Shown one piece after another: positions 41,980 through 51,379 of a stretch of DNA of 64,000 nucleotides. The position numbers and the translations under genes are program-made. The stretch is from Glaesserella sp041817755 (lineage in GTDB: Bacteria; Pseudomonadota; Gammaproteobacteria; Enterobacterales; Pasteurellaceae), in the NCBI RefSeq assembly GCF_041817755.1, contig NZ_JBGYBX010000049.1, positions 1-64,000 on the forward strand, in the 5' to 3' direction. The notes beneath the pieces were generated by a model that saw only the letters and a list, made by a program, of their open reading frames with translations, was not told the origin of the DNA and made no database searches. How positions within the stretch are numbered: position 1 is the stretch's first letter; every line of letters starts with the position of its first letter.

Positions 41980-44208
41980 ATGAAAAATTTAAAACAATAC
42001 GGGCAAAATTACGTTAACTGGGTGCTACGCTTGGGTAAAGGGCGTTCCGCCCTGTTTGGCTTTTTTGTTCTGTCGTTTTGTGCGATTGTCATTCAATGCA
42101 TTTTAAGTTTACTGTTTACCGGCGAAATTGACGGAAATGATATTTTTCGTTCAATTATTTTCGGTTTGATTTCCGTTCCGTTTGTGATCTATTTCTTCAA
42201 TCTTGTCGTTGAAAAGTTGGAACGTTCGAGAATGCGCTTGGAACAGTCTTTGTCCGACTTGTCGTTACTGCGTGAGCAAGATGCGCGTTTAAATGTCGAG
42301 CTTGAACAGCAAGCGGCATTTTTACGATCGTTTTTTGATTCGTCTCCCGATTTGGTGTTTTATCGGGACGATAAAGGGCGTTATTTAGGCTGTAACCGGG
42401 CGATGGAAATTTTGACCGGGAAATCGGAAAAAGAAATCATCACCTTGACACCGCATGATATTTATCCGGCGGAAACGGCAAAAATGATCATGGATACGGA
42501 TCGGGATACCTTAATCAGTAATACCGGTGTGACGGTGGAGCAGTGGATTCGTCACCCGAATAACAAATTGTCGTGTTTTGAGATTCGTAAAGTGCCTTAT
42601 TATGATCGTATTCAAAACCGCTACTGTATTATCGGTTTCGGACGAGACATTACGGAGCGCAAGCGCTATCAGGAACTGATTGAAAAAAACAGCCGCGATA
42701 AATCGAAATTGATGGCGACCATCAGTCATGAGTTGCGTACACCGCTAAACGGCATTATCGGCTTAAGCCGTATTCTGTTGGAAGGAGAGTTGTCGGCACA
42801 GCAACGGGAATACCTCAAGACGATTAATATCAGTGCGGTGTCTCTCGGGCATATTTTCAGCGATATTATTGATTTGGAAAAAATCGATAGCCGTCGCATT
42901 GAGCTTTTCCGTACGGAAGTGGAGTTCTCCCAAATCATCAGTAATATCAGCCATTTCGCCAACTTAATGGCAGAGCAGAAGCAGATTAAATTCCACATAA
43001 AATACGACGATAATCTGCCGGATTTTATCTATGTCGATAACGCCCGCTTGAGCCAAGTGCTGTGGAACTTGGTCAATAATGCCGTGAAATTCACACCGTC
43101 CGGCGGCAGTATCTCGCTGAATATTGTGCGTTATGATGCGGATCATTTCGGGTTTATTTTGAAAGACACCGGTATCGGTATTAAGAAAAGCGAGCAACGT
43201 AAAATTTTCGCCATGTTCTATCAAGCGCAAACGGTAAAAGGGAAAAAAGCACCGGGCAGCGGTATCGGCTTAGCTATTTCAAAACGTATTGCCAAATTGA
43301 TGGGCGGAGATTTAACCGTCGAAAGCGAATTGAATCAAGGTTCGACCTTCACGTTGACTATTCAAGCCGATGAAGTAAAAAGCCATAAAGAAATCGCCTT
43401 CAATGCCCATGCGTTAAAAGTCTTGTTAGTAGAAGATATTGAAGTCAATGTGGTGGTTGCCAAAGCTATGTTGAACAAATTCGGCTGTGACGTGGATGTG
43501 GCGATGAGCGGTAGCGAAGCATTCGAGCTGTTTGCTAAGAACAGCTACGACTTGATTTTACTGGATATTCAATTGCCGGATATTACCGGTTTTGAGATCG
43601 CCTCTCAGTTACGTCGGCTCTATCAAAACGGCGAAGTCGATTATTTACCGCTATTGGTGGCATTAACCGCCAATATTATTCAAACCAAAGAAGAGTATCG
43701 GCAGCAAGGCATGGATGATGTGTTACGAAAACCCCTTTCGTTGGAGGCGTTGGCGGAATGTTTGAACCGTCATTTTGATGAGGGCTTTTTGGAAAATTCG
43801 GTTGAAAACGCACCGCTTGTCAATGTGCCGCAGCCTGACGAGCAGCCTTTTGATCGCAAAATGTTGCAAGAGTTGGTTGATGTGATGGGGAAAACGGCGC
43901 TTTTGGCGAATTTCGAATTATTCGCCAAGCTGATGCCGGAATATGTGGCAAATCTGAGGCAGTACCTTTCGGCATGGCAAAAATCCCACGATTCTGAAAA
44001 ACGTAAATTAACGGTAGAGGAAGCACATAAAATAAAAGGGGCATTAGCATCGGTCGGTTTATTGAAATTACAACGTGTGGCACAATTTGCTCAAACCGAT
44101 GACGGTGAAGCTTGGGAACGCGGTATCGAAAATTGGGCGGCGCAGATACAAGCCGATTGGCAAACGGATTTAGCCAACGCCACCGAATGGGTGAGCGCAT
44201 TGAAATAG
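41980..44208 (+). CDS. arcB: Aerobic respiration sensor kinase ArcB
   Basis: The 742-residue tripartite hybrid kinase has two membrane helices (residues about 23-75), a coiled linker and a PAS domain. The PAS keeps both quinone-sensing cysteines of E. coli ArcB (GCNRAMEIL Cys138; KLSCFEIRKVPYYDR Cys199). The kinase core has His250 in ISHELRTPLNG and N/G boxes, followed by a receiver (LLVEDIEVN, LLDIQLPD) and an HPt domain (EEAHKIKGALASVG). With ArcA it represses respiratory genes when quinones are reduced. The SixA phosphatase gene is also in this window. Confidence 0.96.
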   Translation: MKNLKQYGQNYVNWVLRLGKGRSALFGFFVLSFCAIVIQCILSLLFTGEIDGNDIFRSIIFGLISVPFVIYFFNLVVEKLERSRMRLEQSLSDLSLLREQDARLNVELEQQAAFLRSFFDSSPDLVFYRDDKGRYLGCNRAMEILTGKSEKEIITLTPHDIYPAETAKMIMDTDRDTLISNTGVTVEQWIRHPNNKLSCFEIRKVPYYDRIQNRYCIIGFGRDITERKRYQELIEKNSRDKSKLMATISHELRTPLNGIIGLSRILLEGELSAQQREYLKTINISAVSLGHIFSDIIDLEKIDSRRIELFRTEVEFSQIISNISHFANLMAEQKQIKFHIKYDDNLPDFIYVDNARLSQVLWNLVNNAVKFTPSGGSISLNIVRYDADHFGFILKDTGIGIKKSEQRKIFAMFYQAQTVKGKKAPGSGIGLAISKRIAKLMGGDLTVESELNQGSTFTLTIQADEVKSHKEIAFNAHALKVLLVEDIEVNVVVAKAMLNKFGCDVDVAMSGSEAFELFAKNSYDLILLDIQLPDITGFEIASQLRRLYQNGEVDYLPLLVALTANIIQTKEEYRQQGMDDVLRKPLSLEALAECLNRHFDEGFLENSVENAPLVNVPQPDEQPFDRKMLQELVDVMGKTALLANFELFAKLMPEYVANLRQYLSAWQKSHDSEKRKLTVEEAHKIKGALASVGLLKLQRVAQFAQTDDGEAWERGIENWAAQIQADWQTDLANATEWVSALK

Positions 44209-44223
44209 CTCGTATCGGGCTTT

Positions 44224-45423
44224 TTACCAGCCGAGCGCCCGGTGGGCAAGTGCATGTCGGGCAAACGGGATATGCGCTAAGCCGATTAGCGCTAAATTTC
44301 TAGCAATTTGAACCGGTAAATATTCGCAAGAAAATAGCGAAATCAGACCGCTTGTGCTTTGCATAATTCGGGCTTGGTCGGCTTGGCGGTGTTGTTCAAA
44401 CTGTTGTAACCATTTTGCTTCGCCAAAATCTTCGCCTTGAGCAAAGGCTTGACCGACAAGGGTTGCCAGTTCAAACAGATCTCGTATTCCGAGATTGAAC
44501 CCTTGCCCTGCCACAGGGTGGAGCAACTGGGACGCATTGCCGACAATGGCTAAACGGTGGTGAATATGGCTTTCGCTTTTTTGCGAAGAAAGGGGGTAAA
44601 CAAACCGCTTGCTGACTTGTAAAAATTTGCCGAGTTTCCAGCCGAATTGTTGTTGCAAGGCGTGTAAAAAGGCAGTGTCTGACATTGCCATTGCGTCTGT
44701 CGGATCTTCCATACACCAAACCAGCGACATCATTTTTTCATTGAGTGGCAATAAGGCAAAAGGCCCTTGTTTCGTGAAACGTTCAAAGGCGTGGTTTTGG
44801 TGTGGTTCAGACAGGATAACATTGGCAATAATGGCGGATTGTTGATAATCCTTGATAAATTGGGTGGTTACGCCACATTGTTGGGCAACTTGAGATTGAA
44901 TGCCGTCACAGGCAACTAACAATTTAGACGTTAATTGTGTTCCGCTATTTAGGGTAATCTGGCATTGCTGTTCTGTGCGTTCGATATGGCTGACGGTATC
45001 AGGGCAGAATAGCTGAATGTTGGGTTGCTTGGCGATTAATGCGGTCAGTTGCTCGCCCAGTTTGGCGAGTTCCACCACCACACCTAATTCGGATAAGCGT
45101 AATTCGTCGGCTTTTAAAGTCGTTTTGCCGAAATGTCCTTGATCTGAAACGTGAATTTGTTTGATGGGGGTAGCAATACGGTAAACCGGCTGAGCTAAAT
45201 TTTGTTCCGTAGCAAGCGGTCGAATTTGAGCTAATTTTTGCAAACTGCCGTAAGCAAGGGCGATTGAACGTGCGTCAAAACCGCCTTGCTCAGTATAGTT
45301 TGGCGTATTTTTTTCTACGATTGCAATTTGCAGTTGGTGTCTGCTTACTGAACTTAACGCTAAGGCAAGTACAGAACCCGTCACCGCACCGCCGACAATC
45401 ACCACATCAATGTTTTGTTTCAT
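44224..45423 (-). CDS. ubiH: 2-octaprenyl-6-methoxyphenol hydroxylase UbiH
   Basis: The 399-residue FAD monooxygenase has the dinucleotide fold VVIVGGAVTGSVLALALS, the CDGIQS (DG) motif and the C-terminal GNASQLLHPVAGQGFNLGIRD block typical of UbiH/UbiF/VisC. It hydroxylates a ubiquinone precursor ring. UbiH is favoured over UbiF from the VTGSVLALAL region and the motif context, but the three are close. It lies convergent to arcB with a 15-bp gap and downstream of selD. Confidence 0.87.
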   Translation of the reverse strand: MKQNIDVVIVGGAVTGSVLALALSSVSRHQLQIAIVEKNTPNYTEQGGFDARSIALAYGSLQKLAQIRPLATEQNLAQPVYRIATPIKQIHVSDQGHFGKTTLKADELRLSELGVVVELAKLGEQLTALIAKQPNIQLFCPDTVSHIERTEQQCQITLNSGTQLTSKLLVACDGIQSQVAQQCGVTTQFIKDYQQSAIIANVILSEPHQNHAFERFTKQGPFALLPLNEKMMSLVWCMEDPTDAMAMSDTAFLHALQQQFGWKLGKFLQVSKRFVYPLSSQKSESHIHHRLAIVGNASQLLHPVAGQGFNLGIRDLFELATLVGQAFAQGEDFGEAKWLQQFEQHRQADQARIMQSTSGLISLFSCEYLPVQIARNLALIGLAHIPFARHALAHRALGW

Positions 45424-45448
45424 ATCTTATTTATTCTCAAAATTTAAT

Positions 45449-45476
45449 GTAGGGACGCCAAGCGTGGCGTCCCTAC
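45449..45476 (-). terminator. Hairpin directly after selD
   Basis: GTAGGGACGCCA-AGCG-TGGCGTCCCTAC is a perfect 12-bp stem with a 4-base loop starting at the selD stop (tandem TAG codons). The T-tract after it is weak, so read-through into ubiH is likely. Confidence 0.7.
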
Positions 45477-46519
45477 TATTTCACGTCGATTAAGACCTTA
45501 CCACTTTCCGCTGTTAATAATCTGCCGACAGGGTAAAGGGCGACATTGGCATTGTTTGCAATTTGTTTCACACTTTCGACCGCTTGTGGCTTAACGGCGA
45601 TCAATAAACCACCTGACGTTTGCGGATCACACAAAATCGCTTTTTGTTCATCACTTAACGGCGAAATCAGATGTCCGTAGCTGTCGAAATTACGGGTTGT
45701 GCCGCCCGGGACAGCCCCTTGTGCGATATACTCTTTGACACTGTCTAAGGTTTGGATTTGATCGAAATAGACTTCGGCACGCAAGTTTGAACCTTGACAG
45801 ATTTCCGTTAAGTGTCCGAGTAATCCGAAACCTGTGACATCGGTCATTGCCGTGATTTCATCGACTTTGGCAAATTCAGCGCCGACCAAATTCATCTGAC
45901 ACATCACATCTCGAGCTAAATTTTGATGTTCAGGTTTTAATTTACCCTGTTTTTCCGCCGTAGTGAGTACGCCGATCCCAAGCGGTTTCGTGAGATATAA
46001 ATCGCAGTCTGCTTGTGCTGAAGCGTTCTTTTTCACTTGTTCGGTGGAAATAATGCCTGTGACCGCTAAACCAAAAATAGGTTCAGGGGAGTCAATCGAG
46101 TGTCCGCCTGCTAAAGCAATGCCTGCTTGTTGGCACGCAAAACGACCGCCATCAACAATTTTTTGTGCAACTTCGGCAGGTAACTTATTGATTGGAAAGC
46201 CTAAAATTGCAATCGCCATAATCGGTTTACCGCCCATTGCAAAAATATCACTGATTGCGTTAGTCGCAGCAATTCGCCCGAAATCAAAAGGATCATCTAC
46301 AATCGGCATAAAGAAATCCGTGGTGCTGACAATACCGACACCGTTACCAATGTCATAGACAGCCGCGTCATCTTTGGTTTCATTACCGACTAACAAATTC
46401 GGGTCGATAAATTTTGCCTGTTCTGTGTGCAGAATTTGTTCAAGGACTTTTGGGGAAATTTTACAGCCACAGCCTGCACCATGACTATACTGTGTTAAGC
46501 GAATGGGTTCGTTTTGCAT
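45476..46519 (-). CDS. selD: Selenide, water dikinase (selenophosphate synthetase)
   Basis: The 347-residue protein has the N-terminal catalytic loop YSHGAGCGCK with Cys17 (TGT) where some Pasteurellaceae use selenocysteine, plus the ATP-binding VSTTDFFMPIV and MTDVTGFGLLGH motifs. It makes selenophosphate for selenocysteine and selenouridine. It points to selenium metabolism (selA/selB/selC or mnmH) elsewhere in the genome. It is divergent from ratA. Confidence 0.95.
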   Translation of the reverse strand: MQNEPIRLTQYSHGAGCGCKISPKVLEQILHTEQAKFIDPNLLVGNETKDDAAVYDIGNGVGIVSTTDFFMPIVDDPFDFGRIAATNAISDIFAMGGKPIMAIAILGFPINKLPAEVAQKIVDGGRFACQQAGIALAGGHSIDSPEPIFGLAVTGIISTEQVKKNASAQADCDLYLTKPLGIGVLTTAEKQGKLKPEHQNLARDVMCQMNLVGAEFAKVDEITAMTDVTGFGLLGHLTEICQGSNLRAEVYFDQIQTLDSVKEYIAQGAVPGGTTRNFDSYGHLISPLSDEQKAILCDPQTSGGLLIAVKPQAVESVKQIANNANVALYPVGRLLTAESGKVLIDVK

Positions 46520-46652
46520 GGTTGCCTCTTTTTTCTTATTTAGCCTAAATAAAGATGGCGGGATTGTACTCTCATTTGCAAAAAATTGACAGTAACCGAC
46601 CGCTTGTAACTGTGGTAAACTGCCACTAATTTTTCACTTTGTTTTAATGATT

Positions 46653-47087
46653 ATGCCGACAATCAATCAATCCGCCCTTGTGCCTTATAGTGCCGAACAG
46701 ATGTATCGTCTTGTTAATGACTATGAAAAATATCCGCAGTTTTTATCAGGATGTGTAGGGGCAACGACCTTAAGTTTAGGCGACAATGAACTCAATGCAG
46801 AATTGGGGATTCAAAAATTGGGGATTAGCCAACGTTTTAGTACACATAATACGATGATTCCCAATGAAAAAATTACCATGGAATTATTAAATGGACCATT
46901 CAAATATTTACACGGAGCTTGGACTTTTCAGCCGTTTGATGAACAGAGTTGCAAAATCAGCCTAAATTTAGAATTTGAATTTTCAAGCCCGATGATTGGT
47001 ATGGTGTTTGGCAAAATTTTCAATGAATTAACGCTTAAAATGGTGAATGCGTTTAAACAGCGAGCAAAAGAGGTATATGGTGTCTGA
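46653..47087 (+). CDS. ratA: RatA/PasT, START-like ubiquinone-binding protein
   Basis: The 144-residue SRPBCC/START-domain protein starts MPTINQSALVPYSAEQMYRL, which follows E. coli RatA closely; ATG 46653 gives that N-terminus. It is related to COQ10 of mitochondria and thought to bind ubiquinone. It was also reported as a ribosome-association toxin, a role that is disputed. It overlaps ratB by 11 bases. Confidence 0.92.
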   Translation: MPTINQSALVPYSAEQMYRLVNDYEKYPQFLSGCVGATTLSLGDNELNAELGIQKLGISQRFSTHNTMIPNEKITMELLNGPFKYLHGAWTFQPFDEQSCKISLNLEFEFSSPMIGMVFGKIFNELTLKMVNAFKQRAKEVYGV

Positions 47088-47373
47088 TACGCAAAAAATC
47101 GTGGTGGAAGTGATTTACGCTTATCCTGATAAATATTTTTATAAGAAGATGGAATTAGATAATCCGCTCTCGATTCAAAATGTGATTTTGCAATCAGGCG
47201 TATTGCAAAAATATACGGAAATTGACTTGCGAGAAAATAAAGTCGGTATTTTCAGCCGTCCAGCGAAATTGATAGATATGGTGGAAAATGGTGATCGCAT
47301 TGAAATCTACCGCCCGTTGATTGCCGACCCGAAAGAAATCCGACGCAAGAGAGCGGAAGAGCAGAGAAAATAG
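47077..47373 (+). CDS. ratB: RatB/RnfH-family ubiquitin-like-fold protein
   Basis: The 98-residue RnfH/PasI-family protein shares VGIFSRPAKLIDMVENGDRI and EIYRPLIADPKEIRRKRAE with E. coli RatB. It has a beta-grasp fold and an unknown role. It is coupled to ratA by overlap, with AGAGGTAT as ribosome site. No clear terminator follows; the 142-bp gap to the next gene is AT-rich and holds an imperfect inverted repeat near 47404-47440. Confidence 0.9.
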   Translation: MVSDTQKIVVEVIYAYPDKYFYKKMELDNPLSIQNVILQSGVLQKYTEIDLRENKVGIFSRPAKLIDMVENGDRIEIYRPLIADPKEIRRKRAEEQRK

Positions 47374-47515
47374 TCGGACATTCTGTAATCAACCTTTTAA
47401 TTATAAAGTTAACTAAAATTGAGTTTTAACTAACTTTACTATAAGTATATTGAATTTTTAATATCCTTAAGTAGAATATTGAGGGTTTTATATTATCCTA
47501 CACGAGGAGGTTTCT

Positions 47516-48376
47516 ATGGGAAAATTAAATATATCATTGCTCGCTATAATTACTATTAGCTTATCAGCTTGTTCAAATAATAATTCTAATAACAGTTTTT
47601 CTGACTCTCCTGCTAATACATCATCTAGCAGCAGTTCTTCAAATTCAAGTAATTCGAATGTTGGCACTATTAATAACGTCATAAATGGAGATTTGAATGG
47701 ATTTGCCTATAAATTTAAATCAACAGAATCTAAAGATAACATAACAGCTCCAATATCTTTAGATTTGACAACCGATAATAAAAATATTTTATATGTGGAT
47801 AATCAGAGAATAGAAATGGCTCCGGAAGGTTTAATGCCGGCTTATACAATTGATTATGTGAAAGATAATTACATAAAATTAAGCTCGGGTACTTATGCTG
47901 AAGGAGGAAATTACCTTTCTGATATGCAGCATGGAATATATAAAAATTTATCTGACGGTAATACTTATCCCTATGTTCAAGGGAAATTTACACCGTCGGA
48001 AAATATACCTAAAACAGGCATAGTGAACTATTATGGTTTTGCTTATCATATTAATGGAAAATTAGATAACACTTATCAATTTCCAAGTGGTAAAACTAAA
48101 ACGGAGACACTGCCATCCAATTGGAGTATTCAGGGAGTTTCTATAACGGCTGACTTTGATAAAAAGAATATAGAGGGTAGTATTTTACATACATCATCAC
48201 TCAATAATATAACAACTGAGTTATCGGCATCTATTACAGGTAATACGTTTGAAGGTGAAAAAAATGGAACTCGAGTTAAAGGTGCATTTTTTGGAGAGAA
48301 TGCAAAAGAAATTGGTGGTATTTATGTAAATACAGAACAAGAATATTCTGGTTCTTTTGGTGCTAAAAATTGGTAA
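47516..48376 (+). CDS. Surface lipoprotein, TbpB-like barrel, AT-rich
   Basis: The 286-residue lipoprotein has lipobox SLSAC (Cys19), a Ser/Asn linker (residues 20-50) and a beta-rich domain ending GTRVKGAFFGENAKEIGGIY...SGSFGAKNW. This is an unmistakable TbpB-like terminal barrel pattern (GxFFGxNAxExGG...FGAK). It is a candidate client for the Slam at 27013. The gene is much more AT-rich than its neighbours ratB and prfB and has a very strong ribosome site (GAGGAGGTTTCT), suggesting insertion of an acquired gene between housekeeping loci. Confidence 0.82.
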   Translation: MGKLNISLLAIITISLSACSNNNSNNSFSDSPANTSSSSSSSNSSNSNVGTINNVINGDLNGFAYKFKSTESKDNITAPISLDLTTDNKNILYVDNQRIEMAPEGLMPAYTIDYVKDNYIKLSSGTYAEGGNYLSDMQHGIYKNLSDGNTYPYVQGKFTPSENIPKTGIVNYYGFAYHINGKLDNTYQFPSGKTKTETLPSNWSIQGVSITADFDKKNIEGSILHTSSLNNITTELSASITGNTFEGEKNGTRVKGAFFGENAKEIGGIYVNTEQEYSGSFGAKNW

Positions 48377-48434
48377 ACTTATTTTAATACACTAGTGCTT
48401 ACTTTAATATAAAGTGAATAAATGGATATTTTTT

Positions 48435-48470
48435 AAAGGGCTGACATATAAATTCAGCCCTTTAATTTCA
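48435..48470 (+). terminator. Terminator of the lipoprotein gene
   Basis: AAAGGGCTGA (48435-48444) pairs with TCAGCCCTTT (48454-48463). The remaining 150 bases to prfB contain one uptake-signal core and the prfB terminator and no other feature. Confidence 0.8.
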
Positions 48471-48620
48471 ATTTATTCAAATGGAAAAATTGTAGTTGAA
48501 GGAGCTAGTGATTATCCTGAAAAGTCTTTTTAAAGAAGACTGGTTTGGATTGTTCGCATTCTATTCAAAACGTGATTTTGCAAATTTTTAGGCGAAAATG
48601 ACCGCTTGTTTTAGCTTGAC

Positions 48621-48650
48621 AGGGGATTTCCTACCTAAGGACATCCCCTT
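48621..48650 (-). terminator. Terminator-like hairpin after prfB
   Basis: AAGGGGATGTCC ... GGAAATCCCCT can fold just beyond the prfB stop on the minus strand. The T-tract is poor, and the uptake signal beyond may assist. Confidence 0.5.
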
Positions 48651-48654
48651 GAAC

Positions 48655-49753
48655 TTACAACCCCGCCTTCAAACTCGCTTCAATAAATTTATCTAGATCG
48701 CCGTCTAACACCGCTTGGGTATTACGGTTTTCAACGCCTGTACGTAAATCTTTGATACGGGAATCATCAAGCACATAAGAGCGGATTTGGCTGCCCCAAC
48801 CGATATCCGATTTACTCTCTTCCAGTGCTTGTTTTTCTGCATTTTTTTTCATCATCTCCATTTCATAGAGTTTTGCTTTGAGCTGTTTCATCGCTTGATC
48901 TTTATTTTGATGTTGCGAACGCCCGTTTTGGCATTGCACCACAATGCCCGACGGCATATGCGTAATACGCACCGCCGATTCGGTTTTATTGACGTGCTGA
49001 CCACCTGCACCCGATGCACGATACACATCAATACGCAGATCCGCAGGATTAATTTCAATATCAAAATCATCATCCACTTCAGGATAGACAAATGCCGCTG
49101 CAAAAGAAGTATGGCGACGGTTATTGGAGTCAAACGGACTTTTACGCACTAAACGGTGAATCCCTGTTTCCGTTCTCAGCCAACCGAAAGCGTATTCTCC
49201 TGAAACACGAATCGTCGCCGATTTTAAGCCTGCTACATCGCCGTCGGACACTTCGATCAACTCGGTTTTAAAGCCTTTACTTTCTGCCCAACGTAAATAC
49301 ATACGCAGTAGCATTTCCGTCCAGTCTTGCGCTTCCGTGCCGCCTGAGCCTGCTTGTAAATCCACATAACAGTCAGCAGAATCATGCTGACCGCTAAACA
49401 TACGGCGAAACTCTAACAAGGCTAATTTTTCTTCAAGTTGGTTCGCTTCTTGTTGAGCTTCGTTAAAAGTTTCTTCATCTTCCGCTTCAACGGCAAGTTC
49501 AATTAAGCCTTCGACATCTTCAATCCCTTGATCAAGTGCTTTAATCGTATTCACAATGGTTTCAAGGGCAACACGCTCTTTACCTAAGGCTTGGGCTTTT
49601 TCGGCATTATTCCATACGTCAGGTTGTTCTAATTCAGCATTGACTTCTTCTAAGCGTTCGACTTTCAGATCGAAGTCAAAGATACCCCCGAAGTGTATTG
49701 GTTCGTTCTGCTAAATCGGCTAATTGAGTTTTAATCGGATTAAGTTCAAACAT
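48655..49753 (-). CDS. prfB: Peptide chain release factor 2 (programmed +1 frameshift)
   Basis: The gene runs from ATG 49753 (MFELNPIKTQLADLAERTNT) through 25 codons to an in-frame TGA at 49676-49678, then continues in the +1 frame (DFDLKVERLEEV...) to 48655, giving 365 residues. The site has the full RF2 signal: CGGGGGTATCTTTGAC, that is an internal Shine-Dalgarno-like GGGGG, CTT slip codon and TGA-C. Low RF2 favours the shift, so the protein controls its own level. The body carries the GGQ motif (GAGGQHVNKTES) for peptide release at UGA/UAA. Confidence 0.97.
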
Positions 49754-49825
49754 AATGGTTTCCTTGAGATGTAAAATGCGAAATTATAGCGGACATTCTA
49801 AACGCAGAAAACAGCCTTATTGCCG

Positions 49826-50380
49826 TCAGTGAAGTAATGAACGGTAATAGTCCCAATCAAAATACTGCCCCGGGTCGATTTTTCGTTCCGGGGCAATTTG
49901 ATTGTGACCGGCGATACGCTCAGGCGTGATTTGCGGATAAGCTTGCATAATCACTTGCGTAAGGTTAGCTAAGGTTTGATATTGCGCTTCGGTAAAAGGT
50001 TGATTGTTACTGCCTTCCAGCTCAATCCCGATAGAAAACTCATTGCATTTTTCACGTCCTTCAAAGCAAGAGACACCGGCGTGCCAAGCCATATCGTTAA
50101 AATTAACATATTGGGTAATCTGACCTTCTCGAGTAATTAAACAATGGGCGGAAACCCGTAAATCTTTAATCTCTTCAAAATAGGGGTGAAGGGTTGGATC
50201 TAACGTGCCTTCAAAAAAACGGTCAATAAAATCACCGCCAAATTCATCGGGTGGAAGACTAATATAATGAATCACCAAAAGGGAAATATCCTCTTGATAA
50301 GGTCTTGGATTAAAGTGTGGAGAGAGTACTTGCTTGGTATTTAACAACCAACCTTTTTCAATCTTTAACGTTTTCTGCAT
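49826..50380 (-). CDS. ampD: 1,6-anhydro-N-acetylmuramyl-L-alanine amidase AmpD
   Basis: The 184-residue amidase_2 protein has zinc ligands in LLVIHYISLP and IAGHNQIAPERKIDPG (His and Asp). The DMAWHAGVS loop is the family's. It cleaves recycled anhydro-muropeptides in the cytoplasm and so keeps AmpR-type beta-lactamase induction low; no ampR or ampC is visible here. It is divergent from rlmJ across 57 bases. Confidence 0.95.
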   Translation of the reverse strand: MQKTLKIEKGWLLNTKQVLSPHFNPRPYQEDISLLVIHYISLPPDEFGGDFIDRFFEGTLDPTLHPYFEEIKDLRVSAHCLITREGQITQYVNFNDMAWHAGVSCFEGREKCNEFSIGIELEGSNNQPFTEAQYQTLANLTQVIMQAYPQITPERIAGHNQIAPERKIDPGQYFDWDYYRSLLH

Positions 50381-50437
50381 AGTTTAAAACGGCTAAATAA
50401 GCTAAAATGCCGTCATTTTACAAGAAAGAGAATCAAA

Positions 50438-51277
50438 ATGCTGAGTTATCGTCACAGTTTTCACGCCGGCAACCACGCCGATGTCCTTAAACATATCGTT
50501 TTAACCCTCATCTTGCACGCCTTAAAACAGAAAGAAAAAGGCTTTTTCTACCTTGATACCCATTCGGGTGTAGGGCGTTATAGCTTGCAAAGTAGCGAAG
50601 CGGAAAAAACAGGGGAATATATTGAAGGTATTGCTCGCCTTTGGGAGAGAACCGATCTACCCGAAGAAGTGGCGTTGTATTTGAATGAAATCAAAAAAAT
50701 TAACAAAGATAAGCTACGTTTTTACGCAGGATCGCCGTTGCTTGCCGTGCAACAATTACGTCCGCAAGACAGGGCTTTACTCACAGAGTTACACCCTAAC
50801 GACTTCCCACTACTTCGCAATGAATTTGCGAAAACGCCTAATGTGGTAACAAAACGGGAAAACGGTTTCCAACAGCTAAAAGCCGCATTACCACCAAAAG
50901 AAAAGCGTGGTTTGGTACTGATCGACCCGCCTTATGAACTCAAAGAAGATTATGAACTGGTGGTGAAAGCGATTGAAGAAGGCTATAAACGCTTTGCCAC
51001 CGGTGTTTATGCGATTTGGTATCCGGTGGTGCTTCGCCAACACACCAAACGTATCGTACGAGGCTTAGTTGAAACGGGGATCCGCAAAATTTTACAGATT
51101 GAATTAGCCGTTCGCCCCGATTCAGACCAACGAGGTATGACCGCAAGCGGTATGATTGTGATTAACCCACCGTGGCAGTTAGAAAGCCAAATGAAAAAGA
51201 TTTTACCCTATTTAACCGATGTGCTTGTGCCGGAAGGAACGGGTAGTTGGACGGTGGAGTGGATTACGCCGGAATAA
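50438..51277 (+). CDS. rlmJ: 23S rRNA (adenine2030-N6)-methyltransferase RlmJ
   Basis: The 279-residue methyltransferase has the RlmJ N-terminus MLSYRHSFHAGNHADVLKHI and the catalytic DPPY motif (LVLIDPPYELKEDY). It methylates A2030 of 23S rRNA. In H. influenzae and E. coli the gene (yhiR/comJ-like) has also been linked with use of DNA as nutrient. The ribosome site is AGAAAGAGAATC. Confidence 0.93.
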   Translation: MLSYRHSFHAGNHADVLKHIVLTLILHALKQKEKGFFYLDTHSGVGRYSLQSSEAEKTGEYIEGIARLWERTDLPEEVALYLNEIKKINKDKLRFYAGSPLLAVQQLRPQDRALLTELHPNDFPLLRNEFAKTPNVVTKRENGFQQLKAALPPKEKRGLVLIDPPYELKEDYELVVKAIEEGYKRFATGVYAIWYPVVLRQHTKRIVRGLVETGIRKILQIELAVRPDSDQRGMTASGMIVINPPWQLESQMKKILPYLTDVLVPEGTGSWTVEWITPE

Positions 51278-51296
51278 CACGAAGGTAATTAGCAAT

Positions 51297-51354
51297 ACAA
51301 GCGGTCGGTTTTAACCATTATTTTGCAAATTTCGGCATAAAACTCACCGCTTGT
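51297..51354 (+). terminator. Paired uptake signals, rlmJ / pyrE
   Basis: ACAAGCGGTCGGTTTTA faces TAAAACTCACCGCTTGT, a stem of about 17 bp with two mismatches between two genes on the same strand. Confidence 0.7.
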
Positions 51355-51379
51355 ATCCTCAAATAAAAAAGGAAATGTT

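Noticed and set aside
46450..46475. Selenocysteine codon in selD
   Set aside because: The catalytic position reads TGT (Cys), not TGA.
46653..47373. ratAB as a classical toxin-antitoxin system
   Set aside because: RatA is a START-domain protein related to COQ10; the toxin claim is disputed, so I describe it as quinone-related.
49555..49753. prfB 5' part as a separate short gene or sequencing error
   Set aside because: All elements of the RF2 programmed frameshift are present, so the split is functional.
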